Source: Lasioglossum baleicum (taxonomy: Eukaryota; Arthropoda; Insecta; Hymenoptera; Halictidae). From it: a stretch of DNA of 64,000 bases. This document shows positions 12,758-24,327 of this stretch, in pieces. Position 1 is the first letter of the stretch. The number at the start of each line of letters is the position of its first letter. Location: NCBI RefSeq assembly GCF_051020765.1, contig NC_134941.1, forward strand, positions 5,952,001 through 6,016,000, given 5' to 3'. Position numbers and translations under genes: made by a program. The notes below the pieces were generated by a model. The model was given only the letters and a program-made list of their open reading frames with translations. It did not search any database and was not told where the DNA came from.

Positions 12758-12786
12758 TGTTTGAGTAAGCTCGGAGTGATATCAAG
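12752..12786 (+). other. Candidate short non-coding first exon
   Basis: From the predicted start (A at 12752) to ATCAAG ending at 12786, followed immediately by GTGAGT, a near-perfect donor. The exon would be 35 bases and holds no ATG, so it would be 5' untranslated. Its partner exon is not identified; the plus-strand exon candidate at 35291-35367 is one distant possibility. The basis is signal arrangement only. Confidence 0.3.
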
Positions 12787-12792
12787 GTGAGT

Positions 12793-14234
12793 TCCGTTGA
12801 GTCCTGCGCCTGTAAGGAGACAAGCCGGAGACAGACAGACAGGATTCCATCAGCGAGCGACAAAGACTGGTTCTCCTCCGAACCCGTCCCGAACGAGTTA
12901 TCTTCGAAACTCAGTGAACCGGATATTAGTTGAACTTTATACTCGAGTCAACTGGAGGTTAATCGAACACTTCCTATTCGTTGTTCTCGTGGCTCTTTCC
13001 ACTTATTGCTCGACAACATTTTCATTAACAGTAAACCTATCGGGTACCAGAAGTGTTTAGAATTCGTATTTCTGTGTACGATTTACAGTAACTTCTATAT
13101 TCATAATAACAATTTTTTAAATAATAAGAATCTGATGAATATTGCAGTTGATATTGAACGAAACAAATAATTCTAACAAAAATAAGTAGTTCACACTCAA
13201 AGCAGGAAAAACTTTTGAAGAAATAAAAAAATCTTGTATCACTTTTCAGTTTATTAAAAGTATTTAAAAAAGAAATGAATGTTTCATTTTGCATGAAAAT
13301 CCGCTGTCCACAAATAAGTTTTGTTTACGAAGTCATTAATTAACCAGGACTTTTATCATGGTAAATGAAACATTTCCCACATCTCTTCTTAAACCTTTTA
13401 ATCATAATTTATGTCCATTTGAAGCAAATAACTATTTCTTATGAATTTCTTCATTAAAAATAAGCAAAATCAATTTTAAGTGGCAGAGATGAATGAAACA
13501 TACCTGAATTTATTTTTAAACCACTCGACAGTATCCAGAATTGCTAATTATAACGTGCGATCAGTCGAAGCAAATCTTTCACGAAATTGTCCATTGAAAA
13601 TAACAAAATTTTAAGTGGTAGGGGAAAATAGAACACACATCCCCTATATTTAGGAATGTGATGAAATCAAACAAACCTTAATTTTGAATATAATGGGAAT
13701 CAGTATGACGTATAGGATAGGTTTGCTTTGAATTTACTTCATGTAAATTAGAATTCAGTTTGAGATTGCGCAGTACATTGGCACGCTATAGAGTATTTAT
13801 TCAACAGTAATATCGCATTTGATTGAGCTTCCAACGTATACAGTAATTTACTCTATGATAGATCAAACGCATTTTATTTTATTGCAGCTTTAATTATAAT
13901 TCTCATTTTTATATCTACTAGTGTTGCATCAAAAACTTTCGTTATTTGGACCAATGTGTCACATTCACATAACGAACGGACGTTAACATTAATTAATTTA
14001 ACCATTTAGATATTCAGAAGCCTATTAGTACGTATTCAGGTGGGTTATTGCTAGCTTATGCAATGACATTTTCATTTAAAGTACCGCAAAATGTATTGGA
14101 TTAATTCCAAGTATTTAATGGATTTTAATTGATGCATTTAAATATATACATATTAATATTCTACATTAAAATTAAGGAACATTGAACAATAAAATTTACT
14201 GTAATAACTAGAACTATATATTTTTTATAAATAA
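12793..14234. other. No gene recognised
   Basis: Mostly AT-rich sequence with short frames. Around 13225-13310 the words TTCATTTTGCATGAAAATCC and CGCTGTCCA look like a worn right end of a reverse-oriented family A MITE, but too little is left to define it. Confidence 0.35.
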
Positions 14235-14370
14235 ACTGACGATTTTTATGCAAAATAAAAATTGTCTGCATTCATTGCAAGAAGCAGAAGTAAAATGAGA
14301 ATGAATTTCTCCTCTCAATAATTCAAACAAATTGAAAACACTGTCAATCTTTAATTATTAACTGTTCAAA
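14235..14370 (+). mobile_element. Family A hAT-like MITE, 5' fragment
   Basis: Starts ACTGACGATTTTTATGCAAA, then AATAAAAATTGTCTGCATTC and ATTGCAAGAAGCAG, the left half of family A. The right end is absent or unrecognisable, so the end coordinate is approximate. Confidence 0.6.
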
Positions 14371-16791
14371 TTAATTCTAATAGAGGTTAGAAAATTCTAC
14401 ACTAAAAACGTAATACCGTTATCGATATTGCAACGATGATTACATCAAATACAACTTCCCAAAAATCATTCCAGTTCCGCAACAGCAATCACGCCACAAA
14501 TCAGAAATAAAAATTGCAGCTGCAGCGGTATAGCGTCCGATTAACATGTGCATACCGAACAAGTACGCACTGATCTCGCTCATTCCCATTCACCATTCAT
14601 CATTCGAAATTTCGCGCACCGAAATTCCCACACAACAGCAGCCACAGTCGCAGATACCCATTATCAATCAGTCTCCAGCGACCAGCTAAGAACCAGCCTC
14701 GCCGTGGGCGGAGAATATTCAAACAACCGGCGGAATCGCGAAAAATACCCGACAGGTCGTTAAACATCCCTTCAAAGCTCGCGTCACAATTGCAGCTCGC
14801 CCGAGGTGAGAAAAATCGATAGGCGGCGCGTTACACGAACGAACGGGGGGTGGAAAAAGCGACGAAAAAAATGCGGGAAGAAACTAAAGAAAGAAAAATG
14901 AACAGAAAAAAAAAGCGAATTCGCAGGTAGAGCAGCAAGCGTGTACCTGTAGCCTGATAAAACAGAATGTAAATCAGAACTAGCGAGAGAGAGTACCCAT
15001 CGGAGAGGACCTGGTCATCCCCTGTGCGTTCTGCTCGCACGGCGACCAATGTACACACACGGCACGATATACATATGTATATTACCGAAGTTTACTTGCT
15101 GCAGTGCAGTAGTAACATCGTCCTATCCCCTTCGTCCCCTAGCTACTCCATTTCTCTTTCTCTCTTGCAGCTCGGCTCACTTTCCTGCATGTAGCCGCTG
15201 CCGCCGCCGCTCGCCCCTCTCTCTATCCTCACCGAATCCCTATCATTGTCCCTCTCTGGCCCGTGCGTTTGCCTCTGTGGCCGCCGGGTCCTCCCTCTGA
15301 CCGTATCAACCCCTCTATTTATCTCGATTCATCCCCTATCGTGATATCTTTTTCTCCCCCTATCACCCAGTGTCTCTCTCTCTTTGTGTTTCTGTATCCG
15401 TCTCTCGCAGTTCCTCCCAGCAGCGGCCACTGTCCGAAAATGGATTCTCCACCTGGCCGAAATGGTTTCCGAAAAGTTTCGCTCGCACGCAGAGCCATCC
15501 TGCAGCCTTGCTATACCCTTTCCTCCGACCCACTTGTACAAATACCACGCAGCTCGTTGCGCGGCTGGTTGCGCGCACACACAGACCCGCACCTGACAGG
15601 TATTACGATGATAGATAGGCGCGTACCACTTTTTTTTTTTTTGTTCCGGCACTGCCGGCGTGCTGGATCTCTTCCGGTCCTTTTGCAACTGGCTGGCAGC
15701 CAGCCAGAATTCACGGTGCTCCCCCCGAACCAGGGCACTGGAGTTCGACGTGTAGCATCTCCGTGGACAGCACCATTTCAAAATGAATTTTTCTTTCCTC
15801 TATCCGCCTCTTCCTCTGTTGCCCGCGCTTGCTGCTGCTTGCTACTCTACTCTGAATCCTCATCCTAGTACTCTTTCTTTCCCCCTCGCTTTCCTGACTA
15901 TCGAGCAAGAGAGAGGGAAGCTGGATTCCCACCAAACCGCACAGCTCGCCCGGTCAAATGAGAGCACGACAGCAAAGTTCGGGCCAGAGGACCGCCGCGG
16001 TTTGCTCAAAAGAATTCGTTTTACGAGACCATTCTAGCCGAGCCGCCTCTTCGAAATCCTCTCTTTCTCTCTCTCTCTCTCCCCCCCCCCCGCCTCGCTT
16101 TAGATCTTTTTTCTCTCTCCCTCTATTTCAACTATTCGTGCTGTTCTGTCCCCTTCCCGCAGCAACTTGTCTTTAGCGGCGCTGCAGCTATGACAATTTG
16201 CTCCAATTGATTGCCGTGCATGATGCATCCCACGGTCCTCGTGCTTTTATTTTTATGGCTTGCTCTCTTGCTGGATGATCGTTATCCGCGTCCGCTGTGC
16301 GACTTCACGCAATTCGAGTTGACTTTATGGCGTGAGACACAGTTGCGCTGCTGTTGTGCTGTTTCCGGAATTTTTGTTTCAGGCTTTGCTGAATTTGATT
16401 GGGGTTTGTTGCTAGGTTGGAATGCGGAACTTTTCAATACGGAAATTCAGTGACATTTTTGGATTCCTTAAATGCTTTCAGTTTCAGAAAGGGCATTTTT
16501 CTCAAAGATCCATAACATCAAGTATTAGATAGAATAGTTAAACAAGTACCCACCATGGTCAATTTTAGCTTTCCAATACTGATTTGATTAATTCGATCAT
16601 TTTGATTTTGCGCGAATTTTCGCAGTTGATATTCGGTACTTGAAAGTACGATGTTAGTTTGTTGAAAATTTAATAAGTACGTACTTTTAAGTTTATATAT
16701 AATTTACATATAATAAAATAAAAATGCTGCATTATTTAATTTGTGTAAACTACATTTATGGCGTGTGGCTATATGGTATAAATGGTATCAG
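14371..16791. other. No gene recognised; pyrimidine- and GC-rich island
   Basis: From about 14520 to 16420 the plus strand is rich in C and T with many TCTCTC, CCTCT and GCCGC words. This leaves long chance open frames on both strands, up to 201 codons on the plus strand at 15263-15868. Their products are low-complexity Ser/Pro/Leu mixtures without family features. The region may be a promoter or long untranslated region, but no start or splice arrangement stood out. Confidence 0.35.
16062..16092. repeat. CT microsatellite followed by poly-C run
   Basis: A run of TC dinucleotides passes directly into about ten C residues and then CGCC. It sits in the pyrimidine-rich island and explains the long frames there. 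Confidence 0.85.
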
Positions 16792-16989
16792 TAGACTGCG
16801 AAACTTTATACAAAATAAAAAATGTTTGCATTGATTGCAAGACACAGGAGCCAAATAAAGATTTCATTCTTCTTTTAATTATCTTATTAAGGTGAAACTA
16901 ATACACTGGTAGCCTTAAATTTTTTAATATCTCCACTGTTTTCAATTGTACGTACCCATTTTTGTCATAAATGCATAACATCCGGTCTA
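16792..16989 (+). mobile_element. Family A hAT-like MITE, near full length
   Basis: A 198-bp element starting TAGACTGCGAAACTTTATAC and ending CATAACATCCGGTCTA. Flanks GGTATCAG (16784-16791) and GTTATCAG (16990-16997) match at 7 of 8 bases. It shows the family's internal words in order: GATTGCAAGA, GGAGCCAAATAAAG, TTTCATTCTTCTTTTAAT, AAGGTGAAACTAATACA, and CATTTTTGTCATAAATGCAT. A reverse copy lies 645 bp downstream. Confidence 0.9.
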
Positions 16990-16997
16990 GTTATCAG

Positions 16998-17625
16998 GCA
17001 CAAAATATTTTATAGTTACTTTATAGAGTAATATGATTTTCAAAAAACCATCATTGTATATGCAAAAATAATCTAAAAACTGGAATAGAATATTTTGCTT
17101 TCAAATTAACATAGGTCCTCTCAATTTGTGTGTAGGAATGATTCTAATATATTTATTCTTGTTCCACTTTTTGTAGAATGTCCTCCGAATTTTTCTTTTT
17201 GTAGGATCACGCTGCTGCATCCCTTCGCTCGACGTTCAGCCGTGTGTAAAGGGTATGCTCTAGTAGGTTTCATAAAGAAAGGGTATCCTCGAAAGGTTCG
17301 TGCATAATCGTAAAGAAACAATGTTGTGAGGTTCGTCACATGTTTAAACGAGGAACCACATAGTTTGCCTTACAAGCTTCTATTTCCCACGTTTTACCTG
17401 CCACGAACACGAAATATGTTTACAGTGCTTTGCATCCACGCGTCTAAACGAAAGAGGACATAGCAGGCTATCATAGCACAGTAGAGAATACATCTATCAG
17501 AAATTTTTGATACGGGCATGTAAGCAAAAATTAATACGGATTTTAAGACGTTAACTTTTTATCCAAACGGAAAATCAATTTTTGTGTTACTAGATTGAGT
17601 GAAGAAATGCAAGAGGTTTGGAATA
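16998..17625. other. No gene recognised
   Basis: AT-rich spacer between two family A copies of opposite orientation. A small 72-codon minus-strand frame (17339 to 17121) has no recognisable features. Confidence 0.3.
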
Positions 17626-17633
17626 GTAATTAA

Positions 17634-17840
17634 TACACTGCGGATTTTATGCATTTATGACAAAAATGGGTACGTATTTCAAATTTCAAACAGTGGACAT
17701 GTAATAAATATTTAAGGACATCAAAATGTGTTAGTTTCCGCTTGATAGGATAATTAAGGGAAGAATACAATTTTTATTTGGTTCCTGTCTCCTGCGATCA
17801 ATGCAAACATTTTTTATTTTTCACAAAGATCCGCAGTCTA
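17634..17840 (-). mobile_element. Family A hAT-like MITE, near full length
   Basis: A 207-bp element in reverse orientation: starts TACACTGCGGATTTTATGCA and ends AAAGATCCGCAGTCTA. A perfect 8-bp duplication GTAATTAA lies at 17626-17633 and 17841-17848. Its sequence is close to the reverse complement of the copy at 16792-16989, so the two could pair as a 1-kb fold-back. Confidence 0.92.
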
Positions 17841-18149
17841 GTAATTAATATGATTTTTGTTTATTTTATTTATTGAAAAAATGGTTATTGTTCAATCTGT
17901 TGAAACATGTTTCCGAGTCAGTCGAACACAACGTTCCTATTGTTTCAAAAACAGGCAGCTCTACTACATTAAAGAATTGTCCAATGTTCGAGAAAATATT
18001 CTTGATCGGAGAATAATTGCAAAAAATTGAAATCTTCCCTTGAACCGTCACAATGTTCCCGTGACATGACAGGGACCTTAAAGTCTCCGTTGTCCTGAAG
18101 AAGGGAACGGTCCGGGAAGGGCAGGCGCAGCAAACGAACGATAGTCGTC

Positions 18150-18157
18150 TATAAAAG
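18150..18157 (+). promoter_or_regulatory. Candidate TATA box
   Basis: TATAAAAG followed by GAGAACCC, within a GC-rich island, is a strong match to the eukaryotic TATA consensus. No clear initiator at the expected 30-base distance (the sequence there reads TCCATAGAGG) and no coding exon was seen, so this is motif evidence only. Confidence 0.3.
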
Positions 18158-18587
18158 GAGAACCCTTTTGTGAAAGTTCCATAGAGGCTTGTACGTTATC
18201 GCAAGTACGTAATCGTAAAGACTTAAAGTACAACGCCGCCGCGCGCCGTGGGGGTCCTTTCTTTCGGGGCAGCAACTGAGTGCGGCCTCATCATCCTTTC
18301 TTTATCCTTGCCTATCTTTCTCTTTCGGTCCTTCTATTCTATCGCGCCCCCTCGGTGTTACTCAACTTCACAGAAGAATTTCAGGGACGCTTCAGACCAA
18401 TATAAAAGACAAGACGTCGTCGTCGTCGGCGCGGCGGCAGGAGTCGAGAAGCCGGGGAAGAAGACCGTGGGCGGACGGGAAATTCTTTGTGAATTTTTCA
18501 AACTGCAATGAATTACCCGCGATAGTGGTCTCCGAACGCGGAAAACGAACAGGAGCGACTCTGCTGGCCTGGCCAACGAGCCGCACC

Positions 18588-18620
18588 GCGAATTGGAGCA
18601 CGAACTGTAATAATTTGACG
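18588..18620 (+). repeat. 33-bp exact direct repeat, copy 1
   Basis: The 33 bases beginning GCGAATTGGAGCACGAACTG and ending TAATAATTTGACG recur without change at 19192-19224, 604 bases downstream in the same orientation. Sequences on either side differ. Confidence 0.9.
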
Positions 18621-19191
18621 GGGAACGACAAATCTTTAAAATGTTTCTTCATCATTTATTTATTTTTACTGAAAAAGAAATCGTACATCAATCTTTAAAG
18701 TTGTGGTAGTATCAGTGACGGAAAACATTTTTCAAAGTGTGCACAGACCTTTTAAGAGTGTGGCTCGCCTACTACATCGTGAAGAAAATTCTTAGAACAA
18801 AATGGGCGATGGATTATGAAACTGAGGCTTCTGGCTTTAAAATGAGTCCAAATTTATTTTAATTTGGATCCTGTTTGAATTTTTTAATTTTGTAAAATTA
18901 CAGTTTAAAGCAATTTTTCAAGAATCGGATGTTTAGCGTTCAAATAATTCTTGGATCCGTTGAATGTCTCATCAAATTTGTAATTGCAATTGAACTTACA
19001 ATTTAAAGTAAGTTACGCGATCAGAGTTCCTCGCCCCTTGCACTATTTGAATAACATGGAGGAATTCGATTAGCTTCCCTTCGTTTATTTGATATGGAAC
19101 GCAATTTGATGAAAAATTGTTCATCATTATTAGCACCCAGACTTTCGCACTCCTAGGTAACCATGGAGTTTGTCCCGGTGTGCGTCGCGCG

Positions 19192-19224
19192 GCGAATTGG
19201 AGCACGAACTGTAATAATTTGACG
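19192..19224 (+). repeat. 33-bp exact direct repeat, copy 2
   Basis: Identical to 18588-18620. Both copies follow a GC-rich run and both read as Asn-Trp-Ser-Thr-Asn in one plus-strand frame, but neither frame looks like a real protein. Confidence 0.9.
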
Positions 19225-19789
19225 AGCGTCTGCGTCCCTCTGTATTACTTATTTATTTTCATAGCGGCGCCGCAATGGCGACGCACACACGCGGATTGAT
19301 TTAATTTAAGGTGACGGGTAACGCGACAATCCCATTGGAATACGGCCGACATTTTGTGACACTGTTTATTCCGTGCGTACGATGTAGAATAATATGATTG
19401 CGGAATGCGACGGCGGCTGCACCGGCTATGCTATTGACGTGGAACTCGCTGAAGATCTCGCGGCAGCTCTGCGCACGAGGCTTCGGCGTTATTGTAAATC
19501 GCGAATTTAAATCGAAATTCTAGAATAAATCTGCTCTTGTGGAACGGCGTTTTTGACGATGACGTGCGTGGAGGAATTACTTGTAGCGAGACGTCTTGAA
19601 ATAGGAATTGTGAGATGCTATGTATTATAATATTACTATTCGGAAAATGCCATGTTGAGCACTTATAATTTACATATAATGTAATGTAGTATTTTGTGCT
19701 ACGACGCTTTCTAAAATAGTACTTATAAATACTCTACAATATATGTAGTTAAAGGAGGTATTTTTCGCGATCGCACTATTTGAAAGAAT

Positions 19790-20063
19790 GGTAATTATTT
19801 TTCTCGGCGCACAGGTTCGATCAATTTCTACACTAAATGAATATAGCTTGAGGGGCATGAAACGTTATAGTCCGGGTTCGAACCAAATAACGCTTCCGAT
19901 TCGGGTTTGAATCAGCAAAGATGCCAAATGCTATTTTTATTGGAGGAAAACAAAGGTGGAGTGTTTCGTCCCAGGCCCGCTAGAGGACTCATCTAGCTAT
20001 ATCAAGCTATATTCATTTAGTGTAGAAATTGATCGAACCTGTGCGCCGAGAAAAATAATTACC
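19790..20063. mobile_element. Family D element, short form
   Basis: A 274-bp element with terminal inverted repeats of about 65 bp: it begins GGTAATTATTTTTCTCGGCG and ends CGCCGAGAAAAATAATTACC. The inner parts of the arms read TTCGATCAATTTCTACACTA and AATGAATATAGCTTGA. The core shares GTTTCGTC and CCCGCTAGAGGA words with the larger copy at 11587-12246. No target duplication could be fixed by eye. Confidence 0.85.
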
Positions 20064-20310
20064 AATATATGTAGTATTTTTAATTTATACTATAATACAG
20101 TATTTTTAATTTATACTATAATATGGTATTTTTAGTTGACACTATAACACAGTATTTGTAAATTATACTACAATATAGTATTTTTAATTGATACTCTGAT
20201 ATAGTATTTTATGATATTATACGTTCTAAAACAGCACGTATAAATACTATGCAATTTTTATCAATGATATACTACAATACATATACAATATAGTATTCAG
20301 AAAATACTTC
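20064..20310. repeat. AT-rich short tandem repeats
   Basis: A diverged tandem series of about 30-bp units built on AGTATTTTTAATTTATACTA. Words from the end of this stretch (TTCTAAAACAGCACGTATAA) also resemble 19709-19744 on the other side of the family D insertion. This suggests the element landed inside a longer AT-rich repeat tract. Confidence 0.7.
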
Positions 20311-20903
20311 TGTAGAGCATAATCCATAATAATAATATAATTTGACTTTGTATTAGAAACACCACTCAATACAGATTTCATTATTGAAAGCACATACATT
20401 ATTCACGGAAACGTTCATATTTCTACAGATCCACAATTCTCATACTTTTTCTGGTACAATAGTTAATCATTGAAAGAAGTGTTCTTCAATTATTATCTTC
20501 ATCAGAAAAACTAATACGCGGTTGGGAGAGTCAGCTCGAAATAGCATAAATAATTTTTCCCATCTCGAGCAGCAAACAGAATTCCGATGCCGTCAACAAC
20601 AAAAACATGTTTTCCCAGCTGAAGAAAATACAGCTCCACTTCCTGCAATCTTTATCTCGAAGGGAGGAAATATACTTTTACCGACAGACGTTAAAAACTC
20701 GAAAGAAACTTTATTATGTTGTAGTAAATATTGCGCAGCGAATTTGCATCCTTTGATACGAGATTGTTATTCCAATTAACGCCATTTAATTTCAATATGA
20801 TTTTTCTGTAAAATTTTTACAAATTGCATAATTTTCCCGATTATTATGGAATCATTTTGAATACATGATTATATCGAGGTAAGTGTAAGCGTAAATTTTA
20901 ATA
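20311..20903. other. No gene recognised
   Basis: AT-rich sequence. An 85-codon plus-strand frame (20522-20779) has no recognisable family features. Confidence 0.3.
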
Positions 20904-20905
20904 TA

Positions 20906-21622
20906 CAGTGGCTCACGGAAGAGTATTCGAACGCCCTTTAAAACAGAATAACTGTTTTATAATTGTAACAAACGACCTGATTTTTTATAATCAATCAGAA
21001 GCACTGGTTTATGAAATGATATGCAAAAAAGATTTTCCAAAAAATTATAATTTACAAAGTTACATGCAAAAATAAAAAAGCCGTTTTTTTAACTTTTTTA
21101 TTTGGGCCCTTAAAGAAAATTTAAAATATAGGTTTTGCAGATCTATGTTAGTTATACACATGCTGAAAATTTCATCTAAATCGGTTGACGCAGGAAAAAA
21201 CGACACGCATCGAAAGATGTACGATTTTGTGGATTTTAAGCAGAAACTGATAAAAAAAATCGTGTAAAACTACGATTTTCAACATTTTTAATCGCTTGTA
21301 GCTCGTGTGTATGTTAATCGATTTTGACGAAATTTTCAGCATGTGTATAACTAACATAGATCTACAAAACATATATTTTAAATTTTCTTTAAGAGAGCCC
21401 AAATAAAAAGTTTTAAAAAATGCCTTTTTTATTTTTGAATGTAACCTCGAATGTAACCTTTTGAATGTAAATTACTATTATAATAATTTTTGGAAAATCG
21501 TTTTTGCATATCATTTCATAAACCAGTGCTTCTAATTGATTATAAAAAATCAGGTCGTTTGTTACAATTATAAAAAAGTTATTCTGTTTTAAAGGGCGTT
21601 CGAATACTTTCGTGAGCCACTG
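20906..21622. mobile_element. Family B long-palindrome element, Tc1/mariner-like
   Basis: A 717-bp element beginning CAGTGGCTCACGGAAGAGTA and ending TACTTTCGTGAGCCACTG, with TA on both sides (20904-20905, 21623-21624). Its arms, roughly 20906-21187 and 21320-21622, are near-complete inverted copies, leaving a loop of about 130 bp. CAGT termini with a TA target site fit the Tc1/mariner superfamily. There is no transposase frame. A truncated relative is at 32628-33043. Confidence 0.88.
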
Positions 21623-21801
21623 TAGATGAAAATGTGTATATTAATAATGGTTTAGGGAGTACTTCTTTAAAAATGTTAGTCTTAATTCAGTTTTCATCAG
21701 ATAAACTACTGAATTTGGAAATTAGAATAAAGATTCGTTTAACAATGCATCCTTTCCTTAGACGTGTATGGTTCTATTCTATTTCAATCTAACGGTTAAT
21801 G

Positions 21802-21925
21802 ATAAGTCTCTCCGAGACTTCAGGTCTCAAGGCTGGCGGTCGTTTCAAGACTCTAGAGAATCGAGTCCGTCTCGAAACAGTCTCGAGACTTTCAAGACGG
21901 TCTCCGGAGTCTCCAAGACTCATAG
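21802..21925. repeat. Dense GTCTC/GAGAC motif cluster
   Basis: About 125 bp holding many copies of GTCTC and GAGAC, including GTCTCGAGAC and AGTCTCTCCGAGACTT. The result is many short overlapping palindromes. It may be the body of a small unnamed transposon; no clear termini or target duplication were seen. Confidence 0.6.
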
Positions 21926-22178
21926 CTACTGAAGGTACGCTGCACAATCACAATACTGTCTTTGCAAATACTGCGACGCACCAATTACGTTATTTGCAAA
22001 ACCACTACTGCAGTGGAATAAGTCGTCGTAGTCAGAATAACAATTCCGTGAACCACGTTTTCTCATGACACATCTATCAAATACGGGATTAGATACATCA
22101 ATGAGGCACAATACTAATCCAATAACAAAACATTTATGTCTTCAATTACTCTTTTATGCAAATATGTTTTTCCTTTAA

Positions 22179-22367
22179 CACTAGGTTCTAATATTTTTAA
22201 TTTACAATTATTGAGATTGTAAAGATACGTGAGCAATTATTCATCTTTATTGTTTGATATATTGTATATATTATTTTAAAAATGACTGAAAAATATTAAA
22301 CCCAAGTTCTTGTTATTTTTATAATGTAATGTAAACTGGTCACTTTTGGGGCTCCGTAAGTCTAGTG
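22179..22367. mobile_element. TTAA-flanked MITE with CACTA ends, copy 2
   Basis: A 189-bp element starting CACTAGGTTCTAATA and ending CCGTAAGTCTAGTG, flanked by TTAA at 22175-22178 and 22368-22371. It shares the internal words ACAATTATTGAGATTGTAAA with the copy at 58385-58585 (there ACAATTATTGAAATTGTAAA). Confidence 0.8.
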
Positions 22368-22371
22368 TTAA

Positions 22372-24186
22372 AGATCCATTGTTCTTTGGTTAGTCAAATT
22401 ATCGCTGAATTAATAATTGCAAATAATATTTCTGCGTAACAGTAGTCAAATTAGCTGTGCCCCTAGAATTTCTAGGGTTAACAGCAAGTTCCGACGCGTG
22501 ACAGAAAGTAACTCACTGGTGTAAGTCGATTTGGCACGCTGTCCTTCTGAAACATTCAGAAACGTCAGTGGTAGGCGTTCGCACGCGTCTTCGAACTGTT
22601 CGGAATCGCTTCGGAATTCAGTTTAAGACCGAAGGACTTAAAAGAACTTCGTTCGGTGAAGTTCGGACACGTTTGAAACTTTGTCACTTGAACGGTGTCT
22701 GGCGAACTGGAGGCTCTAACGAACACCGTCCACCTTTCCTCATAATGCAGCGACGGCATTCTCGCGAAAATCGTGAAAACGTTGACATTCTATCCCATAA
22801 CGAAAACAAATCAAAAAGCGGCGGCCGGTCCACGACATAAAACCTCCCGCCATAAACTTTCGGACATCAAGAAACCTTCCGATATTGTAAAAGTTTCAAT
22901 CTCCAAATATACAGGCGGATCGTGTTTTAATAAGCGCAGCTTGTTAGGACGCATTTCGTCCCCGTTGAACTTATGCATATTAAACTTCTTGTTCTATCAG
23001 TCAAATATTCCCTGTAAAATTACATTTACATCGTCCACGGGATACACGAAGTTTTCCTTCGTCTTTGTCGGACCACCTTTAAAAGTTGAAACAGACGAAC
23101 TTCCATAAACATGGATATAACTTCGAGCTGTAGGAGAATTCTACTTTCTTGGCGTTGAAAGGAAAATCTCTATTGGCGCGCTGCGGAGACTTTTCATTAA
23201 AAAATTTCAGAAAACATAGTACACGTTTCTCTATTTCTAATTAGTGCTGATATAATTAAAATCCAAACAAATATTTCACTGTTGAAGCACAGAAATAATT
23301 TTTTAACATATCGTGTGGCAAAAAACCATGGCTACATATATTCAAATTCTTCTCCATCATAAATTTTATTTATATATTTTTCGAAAAATATTTTGAAATC
23401 CACGTTGATTTTTTTATTGGACATGATTGAACATTCGTAGCGTTTTTAAATTAAAATTCAAAGATAGAATTAAGACATTTATTCAATAACATCAAGGATA
23501 CAAGTATGTACAAAATATTGTAAGAAAATGTACCGTGTTGCAAATACCTTTGATGTTGAAGCAACATTAAATAAATAAATAAATAAAAAATATTTTGCAT
23601 ATCTTTTTTTTTTAGGTAACTTACCATGTTATTGAATAAACCTACGAACAAGTATCTTAATTTTATCTCTGAATTTTAGTCAACAATACTGCTAGACACA
23701 GAAAGATAAAACAAAAGTAAGAATAGTGGCTAAGAAACAGTTTGAAATATAAATGTGCCTTAAAAGCTAAGTGGATACAAACAATGATAATCAGTACTAT
23801 AATTAAGACGTGCTTCGTTAATGAAATGTTCTACAGCGAAGCGTCTTGAAACGAAGTTCGCTTGCACAGTAGTTAACTCGAAAACCTTCTTCATTGTCAG
23901 AAAGTAATTCAGGAAGATGTGACTAAAGCAACCAAGTACTGAAACTTTTGCAAGTTAATAAATAAAGTAAAACAAACGAATGTGTAATGAATGTATACAT
24001 TCAATATAGACTCGTCAAGAATTCAAGACTGAATTTTGTAAGACACAATTTTTGTAAAAAGTAGTTTCATAATAGGAAAGTTTAATAAATGTAATTATCA
24101 GGTTGACAAAAAAGATTTACGTGTGTATCGTATCGTGGCCTATCAGGCACGGTTCTTCTCGTTATCATTTGACTTTTATACAACAA
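22372..24186. other. No gene recognised
   Basis: 22480-22860 is GC-richer with repeated GTTCG/CGAAC words. The remainder is AT-rich with a TAAA microsatellite near 23571-23590. No splice-bounded coding frame was seen. Confidence 0.35.
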
Positions 24187-24194
24187 ATTATAAC

Positions 24195-24319
24195 TAGCCT
24201 GTGGATATATTATACAAAATATAAATTATGTAACTGTATCATCAAATTCATCATACGTCTTCACAGTTTTGTATTTAATCTATTAATGCTTGTCATAAAT
24301 GCATAAAATCCGCAGTCTA
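24195..24319 (+). mobile_element. Family A hAT-like MITE, internally deleted
   Basis: A 125-bp element starting TAGCCTGTGGATATATTATA and ending CATAAAATCCGCAGTCTA. A perfect 8-bp duplication ATTATAAC lies at 24187-24194 and 24320-24327, which confirms that this short form moved or was fixed as a unit. Confidence 0.9.
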
Positions 24320-24327
24320 ATTATAAC

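Larger units (their letters stand above)
18060..19789. other. GC-rich island, no gene assigned
   Basis: GC- and CpG-rich from 18060 to 18640 and again from 19130 to 19600, separated by AT-rich sequence. The island contains a TATAAAAG box at 18150 and a 33-bp exact duplication (18588-18620 and 19192-19224). Short open frames on both strands show no family features. An unrecognised 5' exon or promoter is possible. Confidence 0.35.

Noticed and set aside
15263..15868. 201-codon plus-strand frame with several overlapping frames
   Set aside because: It lies in a pyrimidine-rich island where stop codons are rare by composition. The product is a Ser/Pro/Leu mixture without domains.
19862..19890. 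tRNA-like T-arm word (GGGTTCGAACC)
   Set aside because: No acceptor stem or anticodon arm can be fitted upstream, and the word belongs to a family D element.
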